A stretch of DNA of 64,000 nucleotides. Source: Vicinamibacterales bacterium. GTDB taxonomy: Bacteria > Acidobacteriota > Vicinamibacteria > Vicinamibacterales > 2-12-FULL-66-21. The stretch is taken from contig DASXLB010000043.1 in assembly GCA_036496585.1 (NCBI GenBank), positions 1 through 64,000 on the forward strand. The letters run 5' to 3'. The position numbers and the translations under genes are program-made. Of this stretch, positions 61,575 to 64,000 are shown one piece after another; within the stretch, counting starts at the first letter, position 1, and the number at the start of each line of letters is the position of its first letter. The notes beneath the pieces are model-generated. The model worked only from the letters and a program-made list of their open reading frames with translations, searched no databases and had not been told where the DNA came from.

Positions 61575-63785
61575 TCAGCGGAAGATCCGGCCGATCCCGA
61601 AGATCGTGCGCCAGCCGCCGTCCAGCCCGGTACTCGACGCGACCAGCAGCGGCCCGACGAGTGTGTCGACCATCACCGCGACTGCCGCGTGCGTATTGAT
61701 GTCGGCGTTCGCGGCGCTGTTGAACACCGAGCCGTTCTCGAGCCAGCCGCCAATGAAGACCGGCCCCCCTATGAAGTCCGGCAGGCGGCCAAACTGCCGC
61801 AGGGCCCCGAGCGTCAACACCGCGTAATGATCGCCGCGCTTTTCGCCGATCGGGAATGCATCGAGCACGCCTGGATAGCCGACCGTGAACTGCCGGGGCG
61901 GCAGCGGATGGTCGTTGAACGACGTGCCGCCTGAGAGGACCGCAAAGAGCCGGTTGCGGCGGCCGGCCGAGGTGAACCACGATCCGTGCAGCTGCGCCTG
62001 CGTGAGATGCGCGTTGGTTCGCTCCACCTCGATCGGCTCCGGCGCGGTCGGCTCCGGTGTGCTCAGCGTCTGGTCGAGTGTCGCTTCGACGCGGATGCCG
62101 CGCGAGGGAACCACGGTACTATCCTGGCTGTCGAACAGCCACGCCAGGTGGGCACGCGTCTCGGCGCCGGACAGCTCCGGCAGCCCTGGATCGCCCGCGC
62201 GCACGGTGTCGCTGATGTGGCCGAAAAAGAACCCGCCCGACACCTCACTCTGCCGCGACAGATTCACGCCGACATCAGTCGTCAGCCCCAGCCGCGCCTC
62301 GCTGTACTCTGCGACGGTGACGTCGTTCTGGATGAAATTGAAGGTCTGACTGGAGGCGCCGGCGGCGATGCGGCCGAAGACGGGCGACCGGGCCAGCGGC
62401 ACGTAGAGCGAGGCCCCGATTGTCGGGTCGACGCCGAGGCCGCCGTCGATCCGCAGTTCCGTGGCAGGGCCGAGGACGTCGAACGCGAGATAGCGGCCGG
62501 CGAGCTGCACCCGGAAGTCTTCCGAGGTCGTGTTCTCGACGTTCAAGCCGAGCATCAGGAATGGCGGCGCGTAGGGCTTGACCGACGCGCTGACCAGGAG
62601 ACCGGCGCGACCAGCGTTCTCGACCATCCGCCAAGTGACCGATTCGTAGCGATCGAGCCCGGTCAGTGCCGCGAGGTCGCGCTCCAGCAGCGGGACGTCG
62701 ACGGGCCGGTGCAGGTGGCGTTCGAGCGTGTGACGGACCAGCGCCGCATCTCCCGGTTCGAGGCCGGCCAGATCCAGGAATTCCGGGACGGGAAGAAGGT
62801 GCCGCCGCCGCGCCTCTTTCGCCGCCAGCCAGGCGCTCCAGTCCGCGTCGTCCAGACGATGCGTGAGCAGCACGTCCTTGTGGGCCTCGGCGGCCTGGTA
62901 GCCGCGCGCGATCAGCTCGTCGGCCCGTCGCCAGTCGAGCGATCCGAAGCCGGTCACGTCGACCGCGATCGTCAGATCCGCCGATTTCAGGGACGCCTGC
63001 GTTGACGATCGCATCATCGCGTCGATGGTGTGGCCGAGCAGGCCGAACATCGAGTAGTCGATCTTCTCTGGGAGCGGCAGGCCGACGTTGATCGCGATCA
63101 CATAGGACGCCCCGAGATCGCGGACGACGTCGGCGGGTACGTTGTCGAGGGCGCCGCCGTCGACCAGGACCCGTCCCTCGCGATCGACGGGTGGGAACAC
63201 GCCCGGCAGCGACATCGTCGCGCGCAGTGCGGTGGCCAGGTTGCCGCGATCGATGACCACCTTCTCGGCGGTCTTGAGATCGACCGCGACGACGCGGAAC
63301 GGCGTCGGCAGCGCGTCGAACCGCTCGAGGCCGTAATACGGCGCGGTAATACGGGCGAGCAGCAGATCGACCTGCTGGCCGTTGTTGAGCGCCGTCGGCG
63401 GCACGAAGCCGCCCTTCAGGCCGAACTCGAGGCGCGACGGATAGCTGCGCGCGTCCTCCTTGCGGCGGACGTTCTTGAACGCGTACGACGTGCTGCCGAA
63501 CATCGCGTCCCAGTCGGTGCCGGCCATCAGCGCGCCCAGTTCATCGGCGCTCATGCCGGTCGCGTAGGCGCCGCCGACCAGGCCGCCCATGCTGGTGCCG
63601 GCGGCCACGTCGATCGGCACGTGATGCTCTTCGAACCACCGGATGACGCCGATGTGGGCGAGGCCGCGGGCGCTGCCGCCGCCGAAGGCAACGCCGACAG
63701 TCGGCCTGGGAGAAGCGGCCTGGCCCAACGCGGCGCCTGAGCCCAGCAACAGGAAGCACACAGCCAGCGTCACAGCTCCGCGCAC
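61575..63785 (-). CDS. Patatin-like phospholipase with BamA/TamA-type barrel (PlpD-like, type Vd)
   Basis: A 736-residue protein. A signal peptide (RGAVTLAVCFLLLGSGAALG) is followed by a patatin domain: oxyanion hole GVAFGGGSARGLAHIGV, nucleophile serine in VAAGTSMGGLVGGAYATG and the Asp of the dyad in VLVDGGALDNVPADVV. Residues ~330-420 look like a POTRA domain (PVPEFLDLAGLEPGDAALVR). From about 420 on are beta-strands of a surface-antigen (BamA/TamA) 16-strand barrel ending in ...GLDGGWRTIFGIGRIFR. This domain order is that of PlpD, the type Vd autotransporter. It hydrolyses phospholipids or lysophospholipids outside the cell. The start is a GTG at 63785. Confidence 0.9.
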   Translation of the reverse strand: MRGAVTLAVCFLLLGSGAALGQAASPRPTVGVAFGGGSARGLAHIGVIRWFEEHHVPIDVAAGTSMGGLVGGAYATGMSADELGALMAGTDWDAMFGSTSYAFKNVRRKEDARSYPSRLEFGLKGGFVPPTALNNGQQVDLLLARITAPYYGLERFDALPTPFRVVAVDLKTAEKVVIDRGNLATALRATMSLPGVFPPVDREGRVLVDGGALDNVPADVVRDLGASYVIAINVGLPLPEKIDYSMFGLLGHTIDAMMRSSTQASLKSADLTIAVDVTGFGSLDWRRADELIARGYQAAEAHKDVLLTHRLDDADWSAWLAAKEARRRHLLPVPEFLDLAGLEPGDAALVRHTLERHLHRPVDVPLLERDLAALTGLDRYESVTWRMVENAGRAGLLVSASVKPYAPPFLMLGLNVENTTSEDFRVQLAGRYLAFDVLGPATELRIDGGLGVDPTIGASLYVPLARSPVFGRIAAGASSQTFNFIQNDVTVAEYSEARLGLTTDVGVNLSRQSEVSGGFFFGHISDTVRAGDPGLPELSGAETRAHLAWLFDSQDSTVVPSRGIRVEATLDQTLSTPEPTAPEPIEVERTNAHLTQAQLHGSWFTSAGRRNRLFAVLSGGTSFNDHPLPPRQFTVGYPGVLDAFPIGEKRGDHYAVLTLGALRQFGRLPDFIGGPVFIGGWLENGSVFNSAANADINTHAAVAVMVDTLVGPLLVASSTGLDGGWRTIFGIGRIFR

Positions 63786-63847
63786 GGGCGATTGTGGACG
63801 CCGCTCGCCGTCAGTCTCTATGCAGTTTCGGCAGTGAATATGCCAAG

Positions 63848-64000
63848 ATGTGCGCGGATTTCATCCTGTCTCTCTCCACCCCATCCGCGGCGCCGTCGGC
63901 GTGGTCACGCGCGCTCGGTCCCGTTCTGTTCGCGATCGCCTACTACGGGGGAGCGCAGATCGGCTTCGCGCTGCAGTCTCCGAGTGCGCCGCAGTCGGTG
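63848..64000 (+). CDS. MASE1-domain sensor protein, N-terminal fragment
   Basis: Fifty-one codons of a gene that continues beyond the window. After a short head (MCADFILSLSTPSAAPSAWS) comes the first MASE1-type helix and motif, ALGPVLFAIAYYGGAQIGFA, LQSPSAPQSV. The pattern Y-x-x-A-x-x-G-x-x-L/F is that of MASE1 integral-membrane sensor domains, often fused to histidine kinases or GGDEF/EAL enzymes. The output domain cannot be seen. ATG at 63848; no strong Shine-Dalgarno was noted. Divergent from the patatin gene by 62 bases. Confidence 0.65.
   Translation, partial: MCADFILSLSTPSAAPSAWSRALGPVLFAIAYYGGAQIGFALQSPSAPQSV

Overview
This 64 kb window is GC-rich, densely coded bacterial chromosome. 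The gene content points to Acidobacteriota, most probably the Vicinamibacteria side: two long stand-alone MacB/FtsX-type permeases (the acidobacterial ADOP type), many secreted proteins with carboxypeptidase-regulatory-like or Ig-like repeats, a PEP-CTERM protein, a DUF1501/DUF1800 pair and a bacillithiol-type YtxJ protein. No rRNA, tRNA, CRISPR array, insertion sequence or prophage was found by eye. The taxonomic call is an inference from gene content, not from a marker-gene comparison.

Layout. 1-6.4 kb: secreted or membrane proteins (truncated exported protein, zinc ribbon, PEP-CTERM protein, YD-repeat protein, DUF4870 protein, HTTM-like membrane protein, triple-DUF3761 protein). 6.5-16.2 kb: a GNAT acetyltransferase and an extracellular-protein block. 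The block has two large proteins built from the same ~97-residue module (one also carries a reprolysin-type metalloprotease domain), a two-part lipoprotein-like protein, and three paralogous ~80-residue proteins side by side. 16.2-20.5 kb: two tandem carboxypeptidase-regulatory-like proteins translationally chained to an esterase. 20.5-24 kb: a VOC protein and a keto-deoxy-sugar-acid dehydratase plus 2-oxoglutarate-semialdehyde dehydrogenase pair (Weimberg-type sugar acid oxidation), separated by a long inverted repeat. 24.1-27.9 kb: an operon DUF1800-DUF1501-outer-membrane barrel-cupredoxin. 27.9-34.3 kb: NIPSNAP protein, DUF5996/UBP-zinc-finger pair, M28 peptidase with two zinc-ribbon proteins, AI-2E-type exporter, MFS exporter.

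34.3-43.2 kb: ADOP permease, nucleotidyltransferase-like protein, aldo/keto reductase, chlorite-dismutase-family protein, YtxJ, and an operon of geranylgeranyl-reductase-type oxidoreductase, HAD phosphatase and ROK sugar kinase. 43.2-55.5 kb is the most housekeeping-like part: PilZ protein, purA, hutH, hutU, an ATPase, RNase III with an extra N-terminal domain, a SpoIIE phosphatase, a Cys/Met-metabolism PLP enzyme, DedA, CutA and FtsB. 55.5-64 kb: a STAS-DUF4956 fusion, the second ADOP permease, a PIG-L deacetylase, a PLP decarboxylase, a patatin fused to an outer-membrane barrel and the start of a MASE1 sensor.

Two patterns recur. Neighbouring genes are often joined by ATGA/GTGA stop-start overlaps, implying translational coupling. 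Many transcription-unit-leading genes have a TANNNT hexamer only 6-9 nt before the start codon, which suggests leaderless or very-short-leader transcripts. The most unusual proteins are the DUF2007-RNase III fusion, the STAS-DUF4956 fusion, the three-paralog mini-family and the shared extracellular module family.
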